Of a stretch of DNA of 9,559 nt, positions 1-6,291 are shown piece by piece; positions within the stretch are counted from its first letter, which is position 1, and every line of letters begins with the position of its first letter. The stretch is from Lentisphaerota bacterium (GTDB taxonomy: Bacteria; Verrucomicrobiota; Lentisphaeria; Oligosphaerales; PUNB01), in the NCBI GenBank assembly GCA_003552565.1, contig PUNB01000192.1:1-9559 (forward strand), in the 5' to 3' direction. The position numbers and the translations under genes are program-made. The notes beneath the pieces were generated by a model. That model had not been told where the DNA came from and did not search any database. It was given only the letters and a program-made list of their open reading frames with translations.

Positions 1-17
1 GAAAAAGGCAGACGAGG

Positions 18-72
18 GACGAAGTGTGGGGGGACGAAGTGTGGGGGGACGAAGTGTGGGGGACGAAGTGTG
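18..72. repeat. 15-bp tandem repeat, four copies
   Basis: Copies start at 18, 33, 48 and 62 with unit gacgaagtgtggggg; the third copy is 14 bp and the last is cut after gacgaagtgtg. The last copy runs into tgtaaataaagttgacccc, so a G-run and a C-run flank a core of about 25 nt and could pair. Similar G-run/C-run palindromes are familiar from REP-like dispersed repeats in some bacterial genomes. That link is inference, since no transposase is visible in the window. Confidence 0.75.
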
Positions 73-100
73 TAAATAAAGTTGACCCCGGGAACAAGCA

Positions 101-150
101 TCCAGCACCCAGCGCCTAGCCCCCTAGCCCCTACCGCCTAGCCTAACGCC
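101..150. repeat. Degenerate CTAGCCC-type tandem tract
   Basis: A run of 7-8 bp degenerate units (cagcacc, cagcgcc, tagcccc, ctagcccc, taccgcc, tagcc). It resembles in style, but not in exact sequence, the CYAGYGA 7-bp tract at 4813-4847. No function can be read from it. Confidence 0.5.
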
Positions 151-236
151 GGAGCCCGTCGTCCCCATTGTTAACGGCTCGGTGGTGCTTTGGCATAGCC
201 TCCTCCGGCAGCGACTTTTGCGTTCCGCTATCGCCG

Positions 237-258
237 GCACGGCCGAGGACGACCGTGC
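237..258. repeat. Small perfect hairpin
   Basis: gcacgg (237-242) and ccgtgc (253-258) are exact reverse complements separated by 10 nt. There is no T-tract on either side, so it is not a typical intrinsic terminator. It may be part of a dispersed intergenic repeat, but only one copy is present here. Confidence 0.4.
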
Positions 259-292
259 TTACCACTCTGACACAACAAAATGGCGGCACCCC

Positions 293-310
293 AGACCCCG
301 TCCGGAAAGG
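293..310 (+). repeat. Dispersed 18-bp repeat, left copy
   Basis: agaccccgtccggaaagg occurs here and again, identical and in the same orientation, at 8969-8986 in the tolQ-tolR gap. An exact 18-mer is not expected twice in 9.6 kb by chance. The right copy continues into ggggtc and so forms a hairpin. The left copy diverges at that point and cannot form the full stem. Confidence 0.7.
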
Positions 311-443
311 TATCGCACCCGTTTTTCCCTAATCTTTCGCCTTAATCCAATTGGCCGTGAAACGCACAGTTACATTCGAGCTTGTGAGCTCCACAAAAAC
401 CTTTTCGCATAGGGTCTAACCAGTGAACATCGCCCCAGGCGCA

Positions 444-507
444 CAAGGCGCCCGGTGGCGTGAAGTGCCCCGCCGCCGATTCGAGAGGCAAGGCGCCCGG
501 CGGCGGG
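444..507. repeat. 17-bp direct repeat and GC-rich hairpin past mrdA
   Basis: caaggcgcccggtggcg (444-460) and caaggcgcccggcggcg (489-505) match at 16 of 17 bases. In the same stretch cccgccgccg (469-478) is the exact reverse complement of cggcggcggg (498-507), giving a 10-bp stem with a 19-nt loop. It lies about 40-80 nt beyond the mrdA stop and could slow transcription. No T-run follows on the minus strand, so it is not called a terminator. Confidence 0.5.
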
Positions 508-545
508 AGGGTTACCTTTGTCCGTGTCCATCCGCCTGCCTGAGC

Positions 546-2357
546 CTATTCCTCTTCTGTACTCTGCCAGCGGCGAAAGAATTCGGCGGCCAGAGGAGCC
601 GAGGTGCTGCCGCCGGAGTCTCCTCGCTCCACCAGTACGGCAATGGCCCATTGCGGTTCAGCGGCCGGCCCATACCCGACAAACCAGGTGTCGTTATAAT
701 CATCTTCGCCCACTCGGCGCACTTGCGCCGTGCCGGTTTTGCCGGCTAAATCCACGGCGGAGTTGCGAGCGTTGCGGGCCGTGCCGCGCGAAGTGTTCAC
801 AGCCCTGTACATCCCCTCTCTGATGAGATCCATGTTGGTTTCCGAAACCCGCAGGCGGCTGACGGGCGACGGCGCTGTGTTCTTGAGCCTGACTCCATGC
901 GGATCGATTATTCCCTGGACTATGTAAGGTCGAAAAACGGTGCCGCCGTTGGCGATGGCGGCGGTGAACATGGCCGCCTGCAAAGGGCTGACGGTGATTG
1001 CTCCCTGTCCTATTGAGATGAAGGCCGTATCAATTGCCAGCCATGACCTTTGCAAGTTCCGCCGGGCCCATTCCCGGTTAGGAGCCAGGCCGCTTCCGCC
1101 GCCGCCAGGCAGGTCAATCCGCGGTCTTTCTCCAATTCCGGCGCGGCGCAGCAGCGGCTCTATGTGCGCCAATCCGGTTTCCACCCCATAATGATTAAAA
1201 AAAGGATTGCAGGAATGTTCAATAGCTTCGACCACGTTAAGCGGTCCATGTCCGGAACGATTCCAGCAGCGAATCGGGCGGGCGGTTGGAGTTAATCGAA
1301 AAGCTCCGGTGCAATTATGTTCATCCTCGGACTCCAGATTTCCGGATTCAAGAGACGAGATGGCGATCAATGGTTTGATTATCGAGCCCGGCAGATAGCC
1401 GCCGTCAAGAGCCCGATTAACCAGCGGACGTCGATCTTCCTGCTGCGCTAGCCGGCTGTATTTCTCGCCCGAAAGATTCGCCAGATCGTAGGTGGGAGAA
1501 GAGGCCATGGCTACAACTCCGCCGCGCTGGACATCCAGAACCACAATAGCGCCTTCCTTGTCCTCCAGAAGCGCCTCCGCCGTTTTTTGAGCTTCAAGGT
1601 CAATAGTCAGCACCAGATCCATGCCGTTCACTGGATCATAGCCTTCGCCTATTTCTTCATGAATATAACCTAACGTATCCACACGCACGGTTTTCATGCC
1701 GCCGTCGCCCGACAGTTGGCGGTCGTAAGCTCGTTCAAGTCCGGCGCGCCCGCGTAAATCCAAAGGTACATAGGAAAAGACCTCGTCCTCGACTTCCGGT
1801 CTGACGCGTCCGCAGAAACCCAGAATATGCGTCGCCGTGCCGGGGTGCGGGTAATGCCGGCGAAAGGTCGGGGATATTTCCATGCCTCGCGGCGGGTGGG
1901 GCAGCTCCGCCACTCGCGCCAGTTCTCGCTCGTTAAGGTTGGAAAAAACATTCATCGGCAAGGCCGGATAGACATGCAGGCGGCGTTCAATGTAATTCTC
2001 GTTTATATTCGCTTCGCGCCCGATTGTGTCGGCCAGTTTGTTGGCCCACTTCAGGATGTGTTCCACCGTATTGCTCCGCCTGCCTGGCTGGCGCATCTCT
2101 GAGACATGGAACACTAAATCATAAGACACCCGGCTTCCGGCCAGTACTGAACCGTCGGAGGTCTTGATCGACCCCCTGGCCGGCAAAGTGCGAATTCGGC
2201 GAATACTCTGACTTGAACTGCGTTCTCGCAGATCGCCGTACTGACGCACCTGCACATGCCAAAGGCGACCGAGCAAAGCGATAAACGCCAGGCTCATGAC
2301 AACTCCCAGCAGGATCAGGCGATATGTTGATTGTTTTCTGGATGCTGTGTTTTTCAT
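546..2357 (-). CDS. mrdA: Penicillin-binding protein 2 (elongasome DD-transpeptidase)
   Basis: A 603-residue class B penicillin-binding protein that cross-links lateral-wall peptidoglycan in the rod complex, anchored in the inner membrane with a periplasmic catalytic domain. One N-terminal membrane helix spans about residues 13-36 and ends in RLWHVQV. The pedestal domain shows RGSIKTSDG (61-69), HILGFCGRV (177-185) and GRAGLERAYD (203-212). The transpeptidase domain has all three signature motifs: S325-I-I-K328, S382-C-N384 and K540-T-G542. C349, C364 and H370, in a stretch ending RCWNRSGHG, resemble the metal-binding segment of PBP2 rather than FtsI. The ATG overlaps the upstream mreD-like stop in an ATGA junction, so translation is probably coupled. 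No rodA follows in the window; 545 bp without a gene lie downstream. The gene looks complete and functional. Confidence 0.97.
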   Translation of the reverse strand: MKNTASRKQSTYRLILLGVVMSLAFIALLGRLWHVQVRQYGDLRERSSSQSIRRIRTLPARGSIKTSDGSVLAGSRVSYDLVFHVSEMRQPGRRSNTVEHILKWANKLADTIGREANINENYIERRLHVYPALPMNVFSNLNERELARVAELPHPPRGMEISPTFRRHYPHPGTATHILGFCGRVRPEVEDEVFSYVPLDLRGRAGLERAYDRQLSGDGGMKTVRVDTLGYIHEEIGEGYDPVNGMDLVLTIDLEAQKTAEALLEDKEGAIVVLDVQRGGVVAMASSPTYDLANLSGEKYSRLAQQEDRRPLVNRALDGGYLPGSIIKPLIAISSLESGNLESEDEHNCTGAFRLTPTARPIRCWNRSGHGPLNVVEAIEHSCNPFFNHYGVETGLAHIEPLLRRAGIGERPRIDLPGGGGSGLAPNREWARRNLQRSWLAIDTAFISIGQGAITVSPLQAAMFTAAIANGGTVFRPYIVQGIIDPHGVRLKNTAPSPVSRLRVSETNMDLIREGMYRAVNTSRGTARNARNSAVDLAGKTGTAQVRRVGEDDYNDTWFVGYGPAAEPQWAIAVLVERGDSGGSTSAPLAAEFFRRWQSTEEE

Positions 2358-2893
2358 TCGAAATAGAGTTCCGGACGATTGGCGACCAGGCCGGGAAGTT
2401 CCGCCCGCACCGCCGCTTCATCGAGCAGGCGCATAATCAGTGGTCCGGCGGCCGCGGCGGTTATGCCGGCACGCAGGATGCCCCTCGGCAACGCGTGCAG
2501 TAATCCGCCCCAGTATGAAAGGCCGACGCTTTCTCCGGCTGTTACCAGCACTCCATAACTTAAACCGATTATTAAACATGGAAAAGCTAGAGCCAAATAT
2601 CTGTCCCATCCCTTTCGGCCGGGCCGGCGCCAGCAGTACAAGGCAATCATAGCCGTTGCCGTTGCCGCCGCGAAAAAAGGCCGTCCCAAGGCCGTGTCCA
2701 GCATCAGCCCGGCCGCTACCGCCGGCCATAGGACAAAACACCAGCCGAAGATCAACATCAGATAAAAAACCGTCGGCAGGAAAAAAGGTGCGGGCCAGAC
2801 AGCGCCGCTGAAAAATATTTCCAGCCAGACCCCTCCGAAGAGAACCGCGCCGATCCACATAACCGATAACAACAGATTCGGTTTCTCATACAC
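2354..2893 (-). CDS. mreD: MreD-like rod-shape membrane protein
   Basis: A 179-residue, strongly hydrophobic protein. Likely membrane segments lie at about residues 8-28, 35-58, 72-89, 99-119 and 137-155. The family's Gly/Asp pattern appears as G62-LML-D66-TAL-G70-RP. MreD proteins are small inner-membrane partners of MreC and PBP2 in the elongasome. The assignment rests on size, topology, this motif and the 4-bp overlap with mrdA, since MreD sequences diverge quickly. The start is GTG; an ATG four bases further in is out of frame. A GGAG at 2905-2908 (minus strand) precedes the GTG by 11 nt. mreB and mreC are not in the window: the gene upstream on the same strand, 69 bp away, is larB. Confidence 0.8.
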   Translation of the reverse strand: MYEKPNLLLSVMWIGAVLFGGVWLEIFFSGAVWPAPFFLPTVFYLMLIFGWCFVLWPAVAAGLMLDTALGRPFFAAATATAMIALYCWRRPGRKGWDRYLALAFPCLIIGLSYGVLVTAGESVGLSYWGGLLHALPRGILRAGITAAAAGPLIMRLLDEAAVRAELPGLVANRPELYFE

Positions 2894-2962
2894 TTACTTG
2901 ATTTCTCCAGGATTTTGTTAAACTAGGTAAGTACTAGCATGAATTAATCAGGCTAGTCCATT

Positions 2963-3658
2963 TTAATCAGTCTTTTCGGCCGCCGCGGCAGGAGGGATAT
3001 TTATTCTGGCAGCCGCAAAAGCCGCGCCGAAACCGTTGTCGATATTGACCGTAACCAACCCCGGGGCACAGGAGTTCAGCATCCCGAGTAAAGCCGCCAG
3101 CCCACCGAGGTTGGCTCCATAACCAACCGAGGTCGGCACAGCGATCACCGGAGAAGGTGTCAGGCCGCCGACCACCGAAGGCAGCGCTCCTTCCATGCCG
3201 GCAACCACAATCACCACCGAAGCCTCGCGCAACCGCTGCCGATGGCTGAGTATTCGATGCAGGCCGGCGACCCCGACATCGTAAATCCTTTCCACGCGGC
3301 TGCCCAGTACTTCCGCGCAAATCCCGGCTTCTTCAGCCACCGGCAGATCACAGCTGCCGGCCGCCACCACCGCCACTGTGCCGCGGCCGAGAATTTGCCG
3401 ATCCCGATGCACATAGGCTAGACGTGCCTGCTGATGATATTCAAAATCGTCGCAAACCTCCCGCAGCACCGAGAATTGTTCCGGGGTCGCACGGGTCGCC
3501 AGCAGGTTGGCGGAGGCTTCCAGCAGTGCGTCAGCCGCCTCGCGCAGCTGAGAATCACTCTTGCCCGGACAATAAATGACCTCTGAAAAGCCCGTGTTCA
3601 CAGTCCTCTGCAAATCCGGGTAAACTTCAGAGACCGAAGAGAAGTTTTCTGTAGCCAT
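2963..3658 (-). CDS. larB: LarB, pyridinium-3,5-biscarboxylate mononucleotide synthase
   Basis: A 231-residue homologue of LarB, with the C-terminal AIR-carboxylase (PurE-like) fold. In characterised LarB the enzyme carboxylates and hydrolyses nicotinate adenine dinucleotide, the first step towards the nickel-pincer nucleotide cofactor of lactate racemase and related enzymes. Visible landmarks are GFSEVIYCPGKS (23-34), the phosphate-loop region VAAGSCDLPVAEEA (98-111), YDVGVAGLHR (126-135), VAGMEGALPSVVGGL (152-166), VPTSVGYGANLGG (174-186) and MLNSCAPG (193-200). C197 is the conserved cysteine that forms the pyridine adduct in this family. An AGGA at 3669-3672 (minus strand) supports the ATG. 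larC, larE and a racemase are absent here, so the rest of the pathway must lie elsewhere if it is active. It sits upstream of mreD with a 69-bp gap and may be co-transcribed with it. Confidence 0.95.
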   Translation of the reverse strand: MATENFSSVSEVYPDLQRTVNTGFSEVIYCPGKSDSQLREAADALLEASANLLATRATPEQFSVLREVCDDFEYHQQARLAYVHRDRQILGRGTVAVVAAGSCDLPVAEEAGICAEVLGSRVERIYDVGVAGLHRILSHRQRLREASVVIVVAGMEGALPSVVGGLTPSPVIAVPTSVGYGANLGGLAALLGMLNSCAPGLVTVNIDNGFGAAFAAARINIPPAAAAEKTD

Positions 3659-3938
3659 TACGCTTATTTCCTACAGTTAAAAATTCCAAATCCAAAATAA
3701 CAAGTCCAAAAGACTTAAATTCAAACTTAAGCTTCAGTTGAAATTGATATTGCCCCTACTTAATCCGCAGGGGAAAACTATATTTTGCGAGCGTTAAGCC
3801 GTCAACTAGAACTTATTGTGAAACCAGCTTGGTACAAGTTGTCCGCGGTTTTGAATTTTGAAAATTGCAATTTGGGATTTATTTGTAATTTTGAATGTGA
3901 TTGAAGCAAGCTGCCTACTCGATTTCAGAAGGAACCTA
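3659..3938. repeat. AT-rich intergenic region with inverted repeat tracts
   Basis: No gene is seen between larB and ribE. Two AT-rich tracts of related words face each other: 3679-3726 (AATTCCAAATCCAAAATAAC style) and 3849-3895, whose reverse complement has the same AAATTACAAATAAATCCCAA style. Between them cccct (3753-3757) and agggg (3769-3773) can form a short stem. No T-tract terminator for ribE and no clear promoter for larB could be read, though the larB promoter probably lies here. Confidence 0.5.
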
Positions 3939-4589
3939 TTATAAAAACCCGCTTTCCGCCAAGTCTTGCATCTTCAGGCCGTGTTCGTCTTTTGTTAAAC
4001 CGTCCACTGCCCGCAATACATATTTGCCGAGCATATCCGCTTCCAGGTTGACTCGTGTTCCGGCGGCGGCCGAGAATAAATTCGTATGCTCCCACGTGTG
4101 GGGTATGACATGCACGGTGAAGCTCGCGGAACGCAATTCCGCCACCGTCAGGGAAATGCCGTCGACAGCGATACTGCCTTTCTCTATCATCAGCCGATTA
4201 AGTGATTGCGGCAGGCTGATCTGAACAACTATGTCATCATTCTTTTTCTGTATTTCTGTTATTTCCGCCACAGCGTCGACATGTCCCAGGACGAAATGTC
4301 CGCCCAAGCGGTCTCCCGGCTGCAGTGCTCTCTCCAGATTGACCATGGCACCGCTCTCCAGTCCCCCCAGGTTGGTGCGTTCCAGAGTTTCCCGAAGAGT
4401 GTGAAAAACCATCGCGTTCTCGGTCGGAACGACATTTTCCACCGTCAGGCAGGCGCCGTTAACCGCAATGCTCTCTCCCAGCTTGATTTGCTCCATCGGC
4501 AGATCTGTTTTGATTGTCAATTTGCCGGCGGATCCGGAGGTCTGCCGACGCAGCAATCTCCCGGCAGACTCGATTAAACCAGTGAACAT
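3939..4589 (-). CDS. ribE: Riboflavin synthase, alpha subunit
   Basis: A 216-residue protein that dismutates two 6,7-dimethyl-8-ribityllumazines into riboflavin and the pyrimidinedione, the last step of vitamin B2 synthesis, in the cytosol as a trimer. It has the expected two tandem lumazine-binding barrels. The first starts MFTGLIE and contains GESIAVNGACLTV (38-50); the second contains KGSIAVDGISLTV (137-149). The linker motif GDRLGGHFVLGHVD (92-105) and the C-terminal NLEADMLGKYV (181-191) are also standard. Length matches the family (about 200-220). An AAGGA at 4598-4602 (minus strand), 8 nt before the ATG, fixes the start. No other rib genes lie nearby and I see no FMN riboswitch in the 430 bp upstream, so it appears to be a single-gene unit. 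It is also called ribC in E. coli nomenclature. Confidence 0.97.
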   Translation of the reverse strand: MFTGLIESAGRLLRRQTSGSAGKLTIKTDLPMEQIKLGESIAVNGACLTVENVVPTENAMVFHTLRETLERTNLGGLESGAMVNLERALQPGDRLGGHFVLGHVDAVAEITEIQKKNDDIVVQISLPQSLNRLMIEKGSIAVDGISLTVAELRSASFTVHVIPHTWEHTNLFSAAAGTRVNLEADMLGKYVLRAVDGLTKDEHGLKMQDLAESGFL

Positions 4590-4674
4590 ATATTGATTCC
4601 TTTTTGCTGGGAGTTAGTCGTTTCTCGGTTTTTATCCCCCGTTTTTCCTGCTCATTCCGGTTGACGAGAGCGGG

Positions 4675-4728
4675 CGACGAGAGCGGATTACGAAAAGAAT
4701 GCGTCCCAGTCATCCACCGCTCTCGTCG
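4675..4728. repeat. 12-bp inverted repeat upstream of ribE
   Basis: cgacgagagcgg (4675-4686) and ccgctctcgtcg (4717-4728) are exact reverse complements with a 30-nt spacer. The core gacgagagcgg is also repeated directly at 4663-4673. Reading towards ribE it lies about 86-139 bp before the start codon, so it could be a leader stem or an operator, or simply another intergenic repeat. No T-run follows. Confidence 0.5.
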
Positions 4729-4797
4729 TCCGTTATCGCCAATTCATTGAAGCGGATTCTGGACAAGGCTAATGCAGCCATCCCGTAGGACGACTGT

Positions 4798-4989
4798 GAT
4801 TACGGATTATGACCAGCGACTAGCGACTAGCGACCAGCGACCAGTGACTCCGATACCCCCATACTCCGATACATTTCGTCCCATAGTCCCGCAGTCCCGT
4901 AGTCCTATAGTCCCGTAGTCCCGCAGTCCCATAGTCCCGTAGTCCCGCAGTCATTATAAATTACACATTACAGATTATAGATTACGAAT
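4798..4989. repeat. Modular intergenic repeat element, copy 1
   Basis: In order this holds: a short AT-rich piece (4798-4810); five 7-bp units of pattern CYAGYGA (4813-4847); a 20-bp linker ctccgatacccccatactcc (4848-4867); nine 8-bp units of pattern YRYAGTCC (4882-4952, last unit 7 nt); and an AT-rich block (4951-4989). The same modules in the same order make up 7222-7472. Positions 4930-4985 are identical to 7417-7472 (56 bp). The element ends 30 bp beyond the stop of the cyclase-fold gene. No gene is seen in the 430-bp gap that holds it. Confidence 0.88.
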
Positions 4990-5019
4990 GGTGCCCAAGA
5001 AACACTTCTGGCTCGCTCT

Positions 5020-6288
5020 TCATTCCAGCGACCTCTGAAGCACCATCACCGCGCAGGCGGTGGCGACAACGGTGCATTGATCAAGTCCCTGGTTTTTGTT
5101 TGCGGGAGCCCAGCTGCCGTCGCCAGTCTGCCGGCCGACTATAGCCGTGACTGTAAAGACCCGCCAGCCGCGCAGAATCCCGCCGACTTCCGCTGTTTGC
5201 CTTTTCTCAAGCAGCGGCATGGTCTGGGCCAGGAAAAAAGCGGTGGTAAAGAAGTTCTCCTCTTCGGTCGCGGCCGCCAAATCAGGTTTCTGCCAGTGAT
5301 CGTTCAGCCAGTGAATGGCCGAAGAAAGGGCGGTCTCAGAGTTTTTTTCAGGATGACGGTAAAGAATTAATTTAACTCCAGCGAGAGTGTTCACAACCGG
5401 AGATTTTTGCACCGCCGGCAAATCTTCTCTGGCCGACTGATCACGGGCAATCTTTGGGTCGGGCATAAAAGCACCGATGAAAGCCGAACTTTTCGTTTTG
5501 TTCTGAACGTTATGGTCGGCGGTTCCCGCCTGGCATTGTTTGAGATAACGCCAAGCCGCTTCATACCTTGACTCATACTTTTCCAGCGCGTTGTCAAAGC
5601 CCCTTTGCGAGTCAAACAAGTCAATTAAAGCCAAAGCTTCAAGAGCCCACTGGGTGGTTAATAGATTCGCTTTTTCCCCGGGAGAGTTGGCAAAGCCGCC
5701 GAAATTGTGAGATTCTTCATGCTTTTCGCTGATCTGTTGAAGTGAAAATAAGAATTCTCTGACTCCCTGGAAAATCTCGGCAGCTTGTTCGTTATCCTCG
5801 CTTAAGCGCATTAAAGCCATTGCCGCCAAAGCCGCACCTTCCGCTGTCAGCGGCTGTTCATTTTTCATTTCTGTATTATCGCTGTCGGCCAGGGCCAGAA
5901 GCCGGGACTCCAGATAGCTCCGGCCTGCATCGACCGCCTCTTCTGTGGGCAGGCCGGCCCCTTTCTCAAGATTGACCAGGGCCGCCAAGGACAGGGCGGT
6001 GGCTTTGAGGTCGTCATTCCAGGAGCCGTTGTCCGCCTGTTGATCAATCAGAGAAAATGCGCCTCGCCGCATGGACGCGCCGGCTTCCGCGGCTAGAGAG
6101 GCGGAAAGAGTTCGCCAAGAATCGCCCTCGTTTGCGGGTCGCGGCGTTGTTTCGGCAATCTCTGGTAAGACCGCCGTCAGAGCAAGGCACAGGACAGTAA
6201 GCCGGACGTCTGGGTGAGACCGCCAAGTTTTGGTCCATCCGCTTCGGTCAAGAATGGAAGAGCGCGGCTTTCTTTTAATCATTGACAT
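5020..6288 (-). CDS. Exported squalene-cyclase-fold (alpha/alpha toroid) protein
   Basis: A 422-residue protein with repeats of the prenyltransferase/squalene-oxidase type. Two exact QW motifs (QxxxGxW) are visible: Q84-ADN-G88-S-W90 and Q387-TGD-G391-S-W393. Alanine- and leucine-rich helices recur between them (94-106, 149-162, 208-223, 344-355, 404-417). A basic N-terminus (residues 1-29) followed by a hydrophobic stretch at about 30-45 suggests a signal peptide or anchor, so the protein probably acts outside the cytoplasm. It is shorter than true squalene-hopene cyclases (over 600 residues), and I see no DXDD motif of class II cyclases, so a hopene-forming activity is unlikely. Its ATG lies 3 nt after the dapF-like stop, with GGAG (6296-6299, minus strand) inside that gene, so the two are coupled. 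The function is unknown; a binding or scaffold role is only a guess. Confidence 0.75.
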   Translation of the reverse strand: MSMIKRKPRSSILDRSGWTKTWRSHPDVRLTVLCLALTAVLPEIAETTPRPANEGDSWRTLSASLAAEAGASMRRGAFSLIDQQADNGSWNDDLKATALSLAALVNLEKGAGLPTEEAVDAGRSYLESRLLALADSDNTEMKNEQPLTAEGAALAAMALMRLSEDNEQAAEIFQGVREFLFSLQQISEKHEESHNFGGFANSPGEKANLLTTQWALEALALIDLFDSQRGFDNALEKYESRYEAAWRYLKQCQAGTADHNVQNKTKSSAFIGAFMPDPKIARDQSAREDLPAVQKSPVVNTLAGVKLILYRHPEKNSETALSSAIHWLNDHWQKPDLAAATEEENFFTTAFFLAQTMPLLEKRQTAEVGGILRGWRVFTVTAIVGRQTGDGSWAPANKNQGLDQCTVVATACAVMVLQRSLE

Positions 6289-6291
6289 GTT

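Larger units (their letters stand above)
1..545. other. Gene-free left flank rich in short repeats
   Basis: I find no convincing coding region here. The open frames present (for example 182-412 on the plus strand) have no recognisable motif or good ribosome-binding site. The stretch is instead a mosaic of a 15-bp tandem repeat, a degenerate CTAGCCC-like tract, a small perfect hairpin, a dispersed 18-mer also found near 8969, and GC-rich direct repeats just past the mrdA stop. It looks like repeat-laden intergenic DNA at the 3' end of the mrdA operon. A decayed gene cannot be excluded. Confidence 0.6.

Noticed and set aside
182..412. Possible small plus-strand gene in the left flank
   Set aside because: No ribosome-binding site or recognisable motif, a composition rich in Arg and His as in random frames of GC-rich DNA, and overlap with hairpin and repeat sequences.
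423..749. Plus-strand open frame overlapping the mrdA 3' end
   Set aside because: It lies largely antisense to a well-supported PBP2 gene, and its first part is GC repeat sequence; a shadow frame.
3753..3773. Terminator for ribE
   Set aside because: Only a 5-bp stem with an 11-nt loop, about 170 bp past the stop and without a following T-run on the minus strand.
4882..4952. 8-bp repeats as a CRISPR array
   Set aside because: Units are only 8 bp and directly abutting, without 25-40 bp repeats or unique spacers, and no cas gene is present.
4590..5019. FMN riboswitch upstream of ribE
   Set aside because: The gap is dominated by tandem repeats and I could not find the conserved RFN-element segments.
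5020..6288. Squalene-hopene cyclase (shc)
   Set aside because: Too short, no DXDD motif seen and a likely export signal; only the QW-repeat fold is supported.
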